64,000 bases of DNA from Microbacterium sp. LWH11-1.2. Its GTDB lineage: Bacteria; Actinomycetota; Actinomycetes; Actinomycetales; Microbacteriaceae. The DNA lies in assembly GCF_038397745.1 (NCBI RefSeq), contig NZ_CP151636.1, forward strand, positions 1 through 64,000, written 5' to 3'. Positions 17,199 through 25,269 of the stretch are shown in pieces (position 1 is the first letter of the stretch; every line of letters begins with the position of its first letter). Made by a program: the position numbers and the translations under genes. A model generated the notes under the pieces. It saw only the letters and a list, made by a program, of their open reading frames with translations. It did not search any database and was not told where the DNA came from.

Positions 17199-17597
17199 AT
17201 GTCTCTCCCCGACGACGTACTCGATTACCACCGAAAGCTCGCGCCCGAGGATCGGGAGATCTGCGGCCTGCTGGCGGCGGAGATCGACCGAGGGCTCCCC
17301 GAAGCGGCCGCGAAGGTCTGGCATGCGCATCCCGTCTGGTTCCTCGACGGCAACCCGATCGTCGGCTACGACCGCCTGAAGGACGCCGTGCGGCTGATGT
17401 TCTGGAGCGGGCAGTCGTTCGACGTCGAGGGACTCGCACCGTCGGGTTCGTTCGAGGCCGCAGAGGTGCGTTACCGGGGCGCCGACGACATCGACGTCGA
17501 AGCACTGGGCGTCTGGCTGTCGGCGGCTCGCGAGATCCAGTGGGACTACGAGCACATCCGCACCAATCGCGGCCTCGTCAAGCGCACCGAGTTCTGA
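17199..17597 (+). CDS. DUF1801 domain protein
   Basis: 132 residues, beginning MSLPDDVLDYHRKLAPEDRE, with the family features AAKVWHAHPVWFLDGNPIVG and a LMFWSGQSF strand. DUF1801 proteins are small cytosolic proteins of unknown biochemical role (YdhG-like fold). It follows the coiled-coil gene by two bases and is probably in the same operon. Confidence 0.75.
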   Translation: MSLPDDVLDYHRKLAPEDREICGLLAAEIDRGLPEAAAKVWHAHPVWFLDGNPIVGYDRLKDAVRLMFWSGQSFDVEGLAPSGSFEAAEVRYRGADDIDVEALGVWLSAAREIQWDYEHIRTNRGLVKRTEF

Positions 17598-17688
17598 ACG
17601 CGGTCGAGGCGCGCCGGCCCCTCAGGGAACAGGCGACGATCGCCGGCGGTTGCATCCGAGGAACAGGCATGGTCCCGAGGAGGTGCGG

Positions 17689-17955
17689 ATGGAGCTGACC
17701 CTGGTCTCCTCGTCGTTCTGTGGCGCGTGTTCGCGCACCCGCTCGGTGCTCGCCGATGCCGTCCGGTTCCTTCCGGACGCCACGGTCACGGAGATCGACG
17801 TCGCTCTCGAGCCGGATGCCGCGGAAGCGCTCGACATCCGCTTCACGCCCACCGTCATCATCCGGGACGGCGCCGGCGTCGAGGTCTTCCGCGCCGAGGG
17901 CGTGCCCACGGTCCCGCAGGTTCTGACCGCGGCGGTCAAGGCGCTGCCGACCTGA
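17689..17955 (+). CDS. Thioredoxin-like protein with CGAC active site
   Basis: 88 residues. After the first strand (ELTLVSSSF) comes CGACSRT, a CxxC redox pair at the start of helix 1, and later FTPTVIIRDG with the cis-Pro that packs against the active site. Length fits a minimal thioredoxin/glutaredoxin domain. Probably a cytosolic thiol-disulfide reductase or a thiol carrier. Confidence 0.75.
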   Translation: MELTLVSSSFCGACSRTRSVLADAVRFLPDATVTEIDVALEPDAAEALDIRFTPTVIIRDGAGVEVFRAEGVPTVPQVLTAAVKALPT

Positions 17956-18048
17956 CACAGGACCCCTTGCGGACGACCCCGACCCGGCGCAGACTGTCGT
18001 GCATCGATGCCGATCCGGGCTCCGTCCCGCACATCCTTGGAGTCGTCC

Positions 18049-18459
18049 ATGCCCGATCTCAACCCGTATCTGTCCTTCCGCACCGATGCGCGCGACGCGC
18101 TCGAGTTCTATCAGAGCGTCCTCGGCGGGGAGCTCGACATCAGCGTGTTCGGGGACTTCCCCGACATGGTGCAGGACCCGAGTCAGAAGGACCTGGTCAT
18201 GCACGGCCAGCTGACGACACCCGAGGGGCTGGTGCTCATGGCGTCGGACACTCCCGACGGCATGACGTACGAGAAGCCGCAGGGCATATCGGTGTCGCTG
18301 AGCGGCAACACGCAGCAGGTCACGCAGCAGGTGTGGGACAGGCTGTCCGACGGCGCGACGATCACCATGCCACTGGATGTCCCGCCCTGGGGCGGCACGT
18401 TCGGCATGCTCGTCGACCGCTTCGGCATCGCCTGGATGCTGCACGGCAACCCGGAGTGA
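18049..18459 (+). CDS. VOC family protein, PhnB/YjdN-like
   Basis: 136 residues from the ATG at 18049 behind TTGGAG. It starts PDLNPYLSFRTDARDALEFY and contains GGELDISVFGDFPDM and WGGTFGMLVDRFGIAWML, the pattern of 3-demethylubiquinone-methyltransferase-like VOC proteins. These act as metal-dependent enzymes or small-molecule binders; no substrate can be named. Confidence 0.8.
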   Translation: MPDLNPYLSFRTDARDALEFYQSVLGGELDISVFGDFPDMVQDPSQKDLVMHGQLTTPEGLVLMASDTPDGMTYEKPQGISVSLSGNTQQVTQQVWDRLSDGATITMPLDVPPWGGTFGMLVDRFGIAWMLHGNPE

Positions 18460-18483
18460 CCGAGGCGCTCCGCGCCCGCCGAC

Positions 18484-19887
18484 TCAGTGCAGCGCGTTCT
18501 CCGCGATGAAGGCGCGGAGCACGTGCTCGTCGTCCGCCATCTCGGTCACATGCTGCGGAGCATCGAGCATCTCGCGCAGCTCGGGAGCGTAGGCGAGCTC
18601 GACGCCGATGGCCTCGTGGATCGTCTCCGCGAACTTCTCGGGCTTCGCGGTCTCCAGCACGAGCATCGGCACACCGGGCTCGAGGTACTCCCGGGCGATG
18701 CGGACGCCGTCGGCCGTGTGCGGATCGATGATCTCGCCCGTGGTCTCGTAGACGGAGCGGATCGTCGCGAGCCGGTCGTCGTGGGTCGATGTGCCGCTCA
18801 CGATGCCGAACTCCGAGGCGAAACGGGACAGCTCGGCGGAGAAGTCGAAGAAGCCCTGCTCCTCGAGGTCGCGCCAGGCGCCGACGACCCGTGAGGCATC
18901 ACGACCGACGAGCTCGAAGATGAACCGCTCGAGGTTCGACGCCTTCGAGATGTCCATCGACGGGCTGGAGGTGGCCAGCGTCTGCTCCGCGCTGCGCGGA
19001 CGGTAGATACCGGTCCGGAAGAACTCGTCGAGCACGTTGTTCTCGTTCGCGGCCAGGACGAGCCGACGGACAGGGAGCCCCATCTGCTTGGCGTAGAACC
19101 CGGAGAGGATGTTCCCGAAGTTGCCGGACGGAACCGTGAACGAGAGCTCGGTCCAGCCCCCGGCATCCGTCGCCCGCAGCCAGGCCCAGAAGTAGTACAC
19201 GACCTGCGCGGCGATCCGCCCGAGGTTGATGGAGTTCACCGCGCCGAGGTGCTGAGCGCGCTTGAACACGAGGTCGCCCGCGAGGTGCTTGACGAGATTC
19301 TGGCAGTCGTCGAAGACGCCCTCGACCGCGATGTTGTGCACGTTCGCGTCGTCGAGCGAGAACATCTGCGCGCGCTGGAACGCGCTCATCCGCCCCTGCG
19401 GCGAGAGCATGAACACCGCGACGCGCTCCTTGCCGCGCAGGGCGTGCTCGGCAGCCGAGCCGGTGTCGCCGGAGGTGGCGCCGAGGATGTTGAGCACGGC
19501 GTCCTGGCGCTCCAGCGTGTACTCGAGCACCTGGCCGAGGAACTGCATCGCCATGTCCTTGAAGGCCAGCGTCGGCCCCTCGGAGAGTCCGACCAGCGTG
19601 AGGTCGCCGTCGATCGCGCGCAGCGGGACGACGCCGGCCGGGAAGTCCGCGTACGCGTCGGCCGTCATCCGGGCGAGGTCGGCACGCGGGATGTCGGTGG
19701 CGAACAGTCCCAGCACCTCGGTCGCGAGCTGCGGATACGTGAGCGCGCGCCAGCGCTCGAGCGTCTCGCCGTCGACCGTCGGGATCACCTCGGGAACGGC
19801 GAGTCCTCCGTCGGGCGCGAGGCCCTCCAGCAGCGTCTCGCTGAACGACTGCGGCTGCATGCCGCCGCGGGTGGAGATGAACTGCAC
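18484..19887 (-). CDS. thrC: Threonine synthase
   Basis: 467 residues from a GTG at 19887 with GAGGAG upstream. The PLP lysine is in GPTLAFKDMAMQF, and LGATSGDTGSAAEHA and VPSGNFGNILSGFYAK are PLP-binding loops. Length and the N-terminal MQFISTRGG match the long (E. coli/yeast-like) class. It converts O-phosphohomoserine to threonine. Notably hom and thrB are not adjacent, so the threonine genes are split in this genome. Confidence 0.95.
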   Translation of the reverse strand: MQFISTRGGMQPQSFSETLLEGLAPDGGLAVPEVIPTVDGETLERWRALTYPQLATEVLGLFATDIPRADLARMTADAYADFPAGVVPLRAIDGDLTLVGLSEGPTLAFKDMAMQFLGQVLEYTLERQDAVLNILGATSGDTGSAAEHALRGKERVAVFMLSPQGRMSAFQRAQMFSLDDANVHNIAVEGVFDDCQNLVKHLAGDLVFKRAQHLGAVNSINLGRIAAQVVYYFWAWLRATDAGGWTELSFTVPSGNFGNILSGFYAKQMGLPVRRLVLAANENNVLDEFFRTGIYRPRSAEQTLATSSPSMDISKASNLERFIFELVGRDASRVVGAWRDLEEQGFFDFSAELSRFASEFGIVSGTSTHDDRLATIRSVYETTGEIIDPHTADGVRIAREYLEPGVPMLVLETAKPEKFAETIHEAIGVELAYAPELREMLDAPQHVTEMADDEHVLRAFIAENALH

Positions 19888-19969
19888 GTTGGCTCCTCGG
19901 GATCGGGACTCGGCGCCTCCATTCTCTCAGGCCGCGGTGGGCCGAGATGACGGGATGACGAGGACCGGA

Positions 19970-20464
19970 TCAGAACAGGGAGGCGGGCAGCGCGCCCTCG
20001 AGTTCCAGCAGCCATCGCTTCGTGGCGAGTCCCTCGCCCGGGTTGCCGCCCGAGTACCCGCCGAGGCCGTCGCCGGCGACGACCCGATGGCACGGCACGA
20101 TGATCGGGATCGGGTTCGCTCCCATGATCGAGCCGATCCCCCGCGCGGGCACGTCGGTGCCGCTGCGCGCGGCGAGCTGACCGTACGTCACCGGCGTGCC
20201 GTAGCCGACGGTCTCGTGCAGCGCCGTGAGCACGGCGTGCGTGGTCGCCGTCTGCGCGCCGAGATCGATCGGCAGATCGAACGTCGTCAACTCGCCGGCG
20301 AAGTAGGCGCGCAACTGGGCGAGCGCTTCGCTCAGCAGCGGATCCGGTCCGGATCCGCTTCCTTCGGGAGCGGGGGCGCGCCAGCCGACGCGAGTGATCG
20401 CGGCGCCGTCGCTGACGACGCCGATCACGCCCACCGGGGTGGCGAGCGTTCCGAAAGCGACCAT
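19970..20464 (-). CDS. ogt: Methylated-DNA--[protein]-cysteine S-methyltransferase
   Basis: 164 residues. The methyl-acceptor site reads IPIIVPCHRVVAGDG, preceded by the helix-turn-helix GSIMGANP and followed by GGYSGGNPGEGLATKRWLLE. It removes O6-alkyl groups from guanine in a suicide reaction. A TAGCCT box ends six bases before the ATG on this strand (leaderless layout). It could also be named Ada C-domain; no Ada N-domain is present. Confidence 0.93.
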   Translation of the reverse strand: MVAFGTLATPVGVIGVVSDGAAITRVGWRAPAPEGSGSGPDPLLSEALAQLRAYFAGELTTFDLPIDLGAQTATTHAVLTALHETVGYGTPVTYGQLAARSGTDVPARGIGSIMGANPIPIIVPCHRVVAGDGLGGYSGGNPGEGLATKRWLLELEGALPASLF

Positions 20465-20517
20465 GAGCCGAGGCTACTCCGCGCCACGGACCTGACGTCG
20501 CACTCCCGACGTGTGGC

Positions 20518-21447
20518 TCACCCCGCGGATCGGCTCTCGGGCGAGGGCAGCCACGCGCCCGCCGGAACATCGAGCCACCCCCGGGTCTCCGTGAGCCGAC
20601 GAGCGGCCTCGCGCAGCTCGTCGAGCCCCGGGTGGTCGAGATCACTGCGCCACGACATCGCCCAGGGGAAGAGCGGGATCGGGTCGACCACCGGAAGGAG
20701 GACGGCCCCCTCGACCGGATGCTGGGAGGCGAGAGCGAGCACGGGAGCGCTGCGCAGCCGCAGATGCTGCGCGAGCTCCTCCCCTCCCGCCACCACGGGG
20801 TGGCCGATCGCCGGGTCTATGCCGAACGGTGCCAGCAGCTGCGCGGTCGCGTCGATCCACCCCTCTGTCACGTGCCCGCCGGCACGCGAGCAGACGCGCG
20901 TGCCGCGCAGATCCTCGAAGGCGACGGCGTCCCGATCCGCCAGCGGATGCCCCTCCGGCACGAGCACCGCGAGCGGTTCGAAGCGGACCAGCTGAGACGA
21001 CACCTCGGGCGACGGACGCCGCACGCGATCGAAGACGACGTCTGCCGACGAGCCTCGGCCCCCGTCCCCGCGCTGACCGAACCGGGCGATGAACTCGCTG
21101 CCCGACGCTCGGCTCCGCACGGCCTCCAGCACCAGAGCCGGGGTCAGTTCCGCGTCCACGACGTCGACCACGAGGGGTTCATCGTCACGGAGCTCGCGCA
21201 GCGCGAGGTCGTGCAGCGCCAGCATCTCCTTCGCACGCGGCAGCAGCCGTCGCCCGGCATCCGTCAGTTCGACGCTGCGGGTGGAGCGGGTGAGCAGCGG
21301 GGTGCCGACCCGATCCTCCAGCCGCCGGATGTCGCGGCTCAAGGCCTGCTGGGCGATGAACAGCCGTTCGGCGGCACGACGGAAGTGCAGCTCCTCCGCC
21401 ACCGTGACGAAGTGGCGCAGCAGGCGCAGCTCGAGCTCATCGGCCAT
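20518..21447 (-). CDS. LysR family transcriptional regulator
   Basis: 309 residues. The N-terminal winged helix reads LRLLRHFVTVAEELHFRRAA, ERLFIAQQALSRDIRRLE and TRSVELTDAGRRLL; the rest is the two-lobed effector domain. It is transcribed away from the MFS gene at 21540 with 92 bases between, the usual arrangement for control of the neighbour and itself. The short gap with TATAAC six bases before its own ATG is where it probably binds. Confidence 0.9.
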   Translation of the reverse strand: MADELELRLLRHFVTVAEELHFRRAAERLFIAQQALSRDIRRLEDRVGTPLLTRSTRSVELTDAGRRLLPRAKEMLALHDLALRELRDDEPLVVDVVDAELTPALVLEAVRSRASGSEFIARFGQRGDGGRGSSADVVFDRVRRPSPEVSSQLVRFEPLAVLVPEGHPLADRDAVAFEDLRGTRVCSRAGGHVTEGWIDATAQLLAPFGIDPAIGHPVVAGGEELAQHLRLRSAPVLALASQHPVEGAVLLPVVDPIPLFPWAMSWRSDLDHPGLDELREAARRLTETRGWLDVPAGAWLPSPESRSAG

Positions 21448-21539
21448 GGTCTCGTTATACCGGATTCACAACAGGAACGCGTCAATCGCGCGCAAAAGGG
21501 TGTTGGAGATGGCGGCCGGTGCCGGCGCACCCTGGAGCC

Positions 21540-22790
21540 ATGGACATCCTCCGCTCCCGCCGCCGACTCATCACCCTCTGCCACGGGCTGACCGGTCTGA
21601 TGACAGCGGTCTGGGGCGCAGGTCTCCCCGCGCTCGACGCGCGCCTCGACCTCGGACCGGCGGCCATCGGCGTCATGCTGCTCGTCGTCGCGGGCTTCGC
21701 GCTGCTGGCGATGCGGGCCGCGGGCCGCTTCTCCGGTTCGGCCGGGCGGATGCTGGCCGCGGCACTGCCATGCGCCGGCGGTGCCCTCCTGCTGGCGGGC
21801 ATGGCGCCGTCCCTTCCCGTGCTGCTCCTGGCGGCCGGGATGTTCGGACTCGGCTGCGGTGCGACGAACATCGCGCTCAGCACCCAGGCGATGGCGGTGG
21901 AGACGGCGATGGGGCGGCCGGTGATCGCCCGCATGCACGGCTTCTGGACGCTCGGCGCCGCGGGCGGCGGGCTGCTGCTCGCCGCCGCTCTGCACGCGGG
22001 CCTCGACAGTCGCCTCGCGATCTCCGGAGGCGCGGGGCTCCTGGTGACGGCATCCGCTCTGGTGGGGATGCGGCTGCGCAGGCTGCCGACGGCGTCCGGT
22101 GCTGCTCCGGCGTCCGCGCTCGTCCCTTCCGTCGACGGCGATGCGGGAGATGCCGGCGCTGCACCGCTCCGGCCGGGCCATCTCGTCGCCCTGGGCATGG
22201 TGGGGGCGGCCGCCTTTCTCACCGAAGGTGCCGCGACCGACTGGGCGGGTGTGCACACGACCCGCATCCTCGGCGCGGATCCGGCGACCGGTTCTCTGGT
22301 CTACGGCGTCTTCTTCGCGGCGATGACCGTGATGCGCTTCGGCGGCGACGCGCTCCGCCGCCGGCTCGGGCCGCTGCGCACGGTCCGCCTCACCAGCGGG
22401 CTCGCCGCGATCGGCTATGCCGCCGTGCTCACCGCGGGCCTGGTGCCGGGCAGGCCCGTCGCCGTGATCGTCGCCGTCTCCGGCTGGGCGCTCGCGGGGG
22501 CCGGGACCGCCCTGATCTGGCCGATCGTGATCGGCACCCTGGCTGAGCGCGGCGAGACCGCCCAGAAGCTCTCTGTCGTCACGATGATCAGCTACGGCGG
22601 CGGGCTCCTCGGCCCCGCCCTGATCGGATTCCTCGCCGCCGCGGCCTCTCTGCCCGTCGCGATGCTGCTGCCCGCCGGGCTCGCGGTCCTCCTGGCGATC
22701 GCCGCGCCGTCCGTGATTCGCCGCTGTCGCGGCATCCGCTCGACGTCATCGTCGACGCCCCTGACCACCGCCGTACCCCAGAAGCAGTGA
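21540..22790 (+). CDS. MFS transporter, YbjJ-like
   Basis: 416 residues from the ATG at 21540 behind TGGAG, about 12 hydrophobic segments. The N-half has VWGAGLPALDARLDLGPAAI and the C-half FLTEGAATDWAGVHTTRIL, a pattern of YbjJ/FucP-like sugar or drug transporters. Probably controlled by the divergent LysR regulator. Confidence 0.82.
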   Translation: MDILRSRRRLITLCHGLTGLMTAVWGAGLPALDARLDLGPAAIGVMLLVVAGFALLAMRAAGRFSGSAGRMLAAALPCAGGALLLAGMAPSLPVLLLAAGMFGLGCGATNIALSTQAMAVETAMGRPVIARMHGFWTLGAAGGGLLLAAALHAGLDSRLAISGGAGLLVTASALVGMRLRRLPTASGAAPASALVPSVDGDAGDAGAAPLRPGHLVALGMVGAAAFLTEGAATDWAGVHTTRILGADPATGSLVYGVFFAAMTVMRFGGDALRRRLGPLRTVRLTSGLAAIGYAAVLTAGLVPGRPVAVIVAVSGWALAGAGTALIWPIVIGTLAERGETAQKLSVVTMISYGGGLLGPALIGFLAAAASLPVAMLLPAGLAVLLAIAAPSVIRRCRGIRSTSSSTPLTTAVPQKQ

Positions 22791-22809
22791 CCGAGAGAAG
22801 GAGACACCC

Positions 22810-23622
22810 ATGAACACCACCTCGACCCTCGACCGCCCCGACGCACGCCTCCACTACGAGGTGCGCGGGGAGGGTCCGCTCATCGCGCTGATCGGCTCCC
22901 CGATGGATGCCGACGCGTTCGCCCCTTTCGCGGACGAGCTGGGCGCCGATCACACGGTGCTCACCGCCGATCCCCGCGGGATCAAGCGCAGCACGGTGGC
23001 CGACCCGACACGCGAGTCGAGTCCTGCCGTGCGGGCGGCGGATCTCGCCGCCCTGATCGAGCATGTCGGTCGCGGACCCGCGACGGTCCTCGGATCGAGC
23101 GGAGGTGCCGTCACCGTGCTCGCCCTCGCGCAGGACCGACCGGACCTCGTCGAAGTCGTGATCGCCCATGAACCGCCCCTGCTGCGCCTGCTGCCCGATC
23201 ACGAGGCCCAGCTGCAGACCGCTGAGGACCTCATCGCGCTCGCTCTCGGCGGGGATCGCCTGGGCGCGTGGCGGATGTTCTTCGCGCAGGCGAACATCGT
23301 CATGCCGGAGGAGGTGCTCGTGCAGTGGTTCGGCGGGGATGCCGATCCGCAGAGCCTCGCCGACGAGCGCTTCTGGTTCGAGCGCGAGTACCTCGGCAGC
23401 GTCGGCTGGCAGCCCGATCTCGACGCGCTGCGGCGCGCAGACGTGAGCTTCGTGCTCGGCATCGGCGAGGAGTCGGTCGGTCAGCTGTGCGAGCGCACCA
23501 CGACGGCGCTCGGCGCGCACCTCGACGTCGAGCCGACGAGGTTCCCGGGCGATCACACGGGCTTCGTCGACCACCCCGCGGAGTTCGCCGCACGGCTGCG
23601 AGCAGTGCTCGAGACCCGGTGA
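22810..23622 (+). CDS. Alpha/beta hydrolase
   Basis: 270 residues with AAGGAG before the ATG. Oxyanion region LIALIGSPMDADAF, nucleophile elbow VLGSSGGAVTVLALA (Ser), an acid after strand 7 (LGIGEE region) and the catalytic His in GDHTGFVDHP. Cytosolic esterase or hydrolase with unknown substrate. Only 19 bases after the MFS gene, so likely in one operon with it. Confidence 0.85.
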   Translation: MNTTSTLDRPDARLHYEVRGEGPLIALIGSPMDADAFAPFADELGADHTVLTADPRGIKRSTVADPTRESSPAVRAADLAALIEHVGRGPATVLGSSGGAVTVLALAQDRPDLVEVVIAHEPPLLRLLPDHEAQLQTAEDLIALALGGDRLGAWRMFFAQANIVMPEEVLVQWFGGDADPQSLADERFWFEREYLGSVGWQPDLDALRRADVSFVLGIGEESVGQLCERTTTALGAHLDVEPTRFPGDHTGFVDHPAEFAARLRAVLETR

Positions 23623-23624
23623 TC

Positions 23625-23659
23625 GGAAAGGGGGTGCGCCTCGGACGCACCCCCTTTCC
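23625..23659. terminator. Intrinsic terminator, bidirectional
   Basis: Fourteen-base perfect stem GGAAAGGGGGTGCG (23625-23638) with 23646-23659 and a seven-base loop, placed exactly between the converging hydrolase and erm genes. Confidence 0.85.
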
Positions 23660-24427
23660 TCACGCCGACCGCGCGAACCACCGCCAGAGCCCCGACCACT
23701 GCTCCGGTCCGAGATCGCGCGGGAGACGCCGGTCCGATGCGCCGGCGGCCGTCAGCGCCTGCCGTGCCTGGGCCCTCGACACGCGAGCCGCCGAGGCCAC
23801 GACCGCGTCGAGGGTCGCCCCGCGCGCCGTGAACATCGACCGGACGAACCCCTCGTACGCGCGACGCTCGGCGATCGGCACGAGCGGTGAGCCGCGTCGC
23901 GTGATCGACAGCAGACCACCGTCGACGCTGGGCTGCGGCGAGAAGCCCCACGCCGGGACACGCCCTTCGAGGGAGAACTCGAACCACGGTGCCGACTGGG
24001 CGGTCATCAGGGTGCCTCCCCCGACGCCCGCCCGCTTGCGGGCGACCTCCCACTGCGTCAGCAGAACCGCGTCGCGCCACCGGCCCGTCGACAGCATCCG
24101 CCGCAGGATCGGGGTCGTCAGGTGGAAGGGGATGTTGCCGACCACGACATCGGCGTCGAGCGGATGGCGCGTCGCGTCGGCGTGCTCGACCCGCACGCTC
24201 GGCAGGCGCCCGCTCAGTCTGCGGACCCGATGCTCGTCGATGTCGATCGCCGTGAGCGGTCGTCCGAGTTCCGCCAGCGAGCGGGTGAGGGCGCCGTCGC
24301 CGGCGCCGAGTTCGAGGATCGACCCGGACGTTCGCCGGACGATCATCGTGATGCGTCCGAGGGTGGGGCGATGGGTGAGGAAGTTCTGGCCGAGTTCGTG
24401 TCGGCCGCCGTGGATCGAACGAGGCAT
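23660..24427 (-). CDS. erm: 23S rRNA (adenine-N6)-dimethyltransferase, Erm family
   Basis: 255 residues from the ATG at 24427. Motifs: HELGQNFLTHRPTLGRI at the N-terminus, ILELGAGDGALTRSLAE (SAM loop), a TAIDIDEHR strand end and the catalytic NIPFHLTTPILRRML. The Erm-specific C-terminal helices follow. It should dimethylate A2058 and give macrolide-lincosamide-streptogramin B resistance; the Erm subclass cannot be set by eye. KsgA is the main alternative, but the NIPFH text, length and HELGQNF start favour Erm. A leader ORF and hairpins stand upstream, suggesting inducible expression. Confidence 0.88.
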   Translation of the reverse strand: MPRSIHGGRHELGQNFLTHRPTLGRITMIVRRTSGSILELGAGDGALTRSLAELGRPLTAIDIDEHRVRRLSGRLPSVRVEHADATRHPLDADVVVGNIPFHLTTPILRRMLSTGRWRDAVLLTQWEVARKRAGVGGGTLMTAQSAPWFEFSLEGRVPAWGFSPQPSVDGGLLSITRRGSPLVPIAERRAYEGFVRSMFTARGATLDAVVASAARVSRAQARQALTAAGASDRRLPRDLGPEQWSGLWRWFARSA

Positions 24428-24434
24428 GAGTGCG

Positions 24435-24572
24435 CTCCAGAGGAAGAATCGGAGCACCTCGAAGGAGGGAAGGACGCGGAGACGCGTCAGAGAGGACTGC
24501 CCGTCCCGAGGTGCGATGACATCTCGATGGACGGCGCGCAGATGCGTGCGAGCGAGCGCGCCGTCAGGCGCG
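24435..24572 (-). promoter_or_regulatory. Candidate translational attenuator of erm
   Basis: Reading on the minus strand, the end of the leader ORF (24567-24572) can pair with 24557-24562; that same segment can instead pair with GCGCGCC at 24533-24539, so the two folds exclude each other. Further down, the erm ribosome site GGAG (24435-24438) can pair with CTCC at 24451-24454, and the hairpin extends to GTGC/GCAC with a two-base bulge. This is the general layout of inducible erm leaders. A second 11-codon ORF (24487-24522) lies inside. Confidence 0.4.
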
Positions 24573-24629
24573 GCGGTCGCGGAACACGAGGGTGCGCCCC
24601 ATCACGGGCGCGAAGCATATTGTTCCCAT
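24564..24629 (-). CDS. Candidate Erm leader peptide with R-x-R motif
   Basis: 21 codons, MGTICFAPVMG then RTLVFRDRRA and TGA. A TAGGCT box lies seven bases before its ATG on this strand, giving a near-leaderless start inside the tail of the response-regulator gene. The R-D-R near its C-terminus matches the (R/K)-x-(R/K) pattern known to stall macrolide-bound ribosomes. Its expression would expose the erm ribosome site in the presence of drug. Inference from pattern and position; the sequence is too short for other proof. Confidence 0.45.
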   Translation of the reverse strand: MGTICFAPVMGRTLVFRDRRA

Positions 24630-24666
24630 GGCCGACAGCCTAGCGACCTCCAGGACGCGGCTCCAG

Positions 24667-25269
24667 TCAGATCCAGCCGCGCTCCTCGGCGATCAGCACG
24701 GCCTGCTGTCGGGTGCCGACGTGCAGCTTTCCGAGGATCACCGAGATGTGGTTGCGGACCGTGCCCGGCGCGAGCGCGAGGGCACGGGCGATCTGTCCGG
24801 TCGTCTCCCCCCGCCGTCCGGCACGCAGCACGTCCAGCTCGCGATCGGTCAGCGGCGAGCGCTCGTCGCTCAGCGCATCCGCCGCGATCTCCGGGTCGAC
24901 GTAGCGCGCGCCCGCTGCCACCCGCCGGATGACGGCCGCGACCTCGTCGGCACCGCGGGACTTGGGCAGGAACCCCGCGACGCCGGATGCCAGCGCGCGA
25001 CGCAGCACGCCGGGCCGCGCGTGACGGGTGACGACGACGCAGCGCGTCGCGATCGCCCGATTCAGACGCTCGGCGACCTGCACGCCGTCGAGGCCCGGCA
25101 TCTCGAGGTCGAGCAGGCAGACGTCGGGCTGCAGGCGCAGCGCCTCGGCGACCGCCTGCTCGCCGTCCTCGCACTCGGCGACGACCTCGATGTCCTCCTC
25201 CAGGCGCAGCAGCGCCGCGAGCGCCGACCGGATCATCCCCTCGTCGTCGGCGAGCAGCACGCGGATCAT
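24667..25269 (-). CDS. NarL/LuxR family response regulator
   Basis: 200 residues. Receiver domain: acidic pocket ADDEG, phosphoacceptor Asp in VCLLDLEMPGLDG, Thr/Lys in VVVTRHARP and FLPKSRG. The C-terminal LuxR helix-turn-helix is LTDRELDVLRAG and TGQIARALALAPGTVRNHIS. Its ATG overlaps the sensor kinase stop by four bases, so kinase and regulator are translated together. Targets unknown; erm is the next gene on the strand. Confidence 0.92.
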   Translation of the reverse strand: MIRVLLADDEGMIRSALAALLRLEEDIEVVAECEDGEQAVAEALRLQPDVCLLDLEMPGLDGVQVAERLNRAIATRCVVVTRHARPGVLRRALASGVAGFLPKSRGADEVAAVIRRVAAGARYVDPEIAADALSDERSPLTDRELDVLRAGRRGETTGQIARALALAPGTVRNHISVILGKLHVGTRQQAVLIAEERGWI

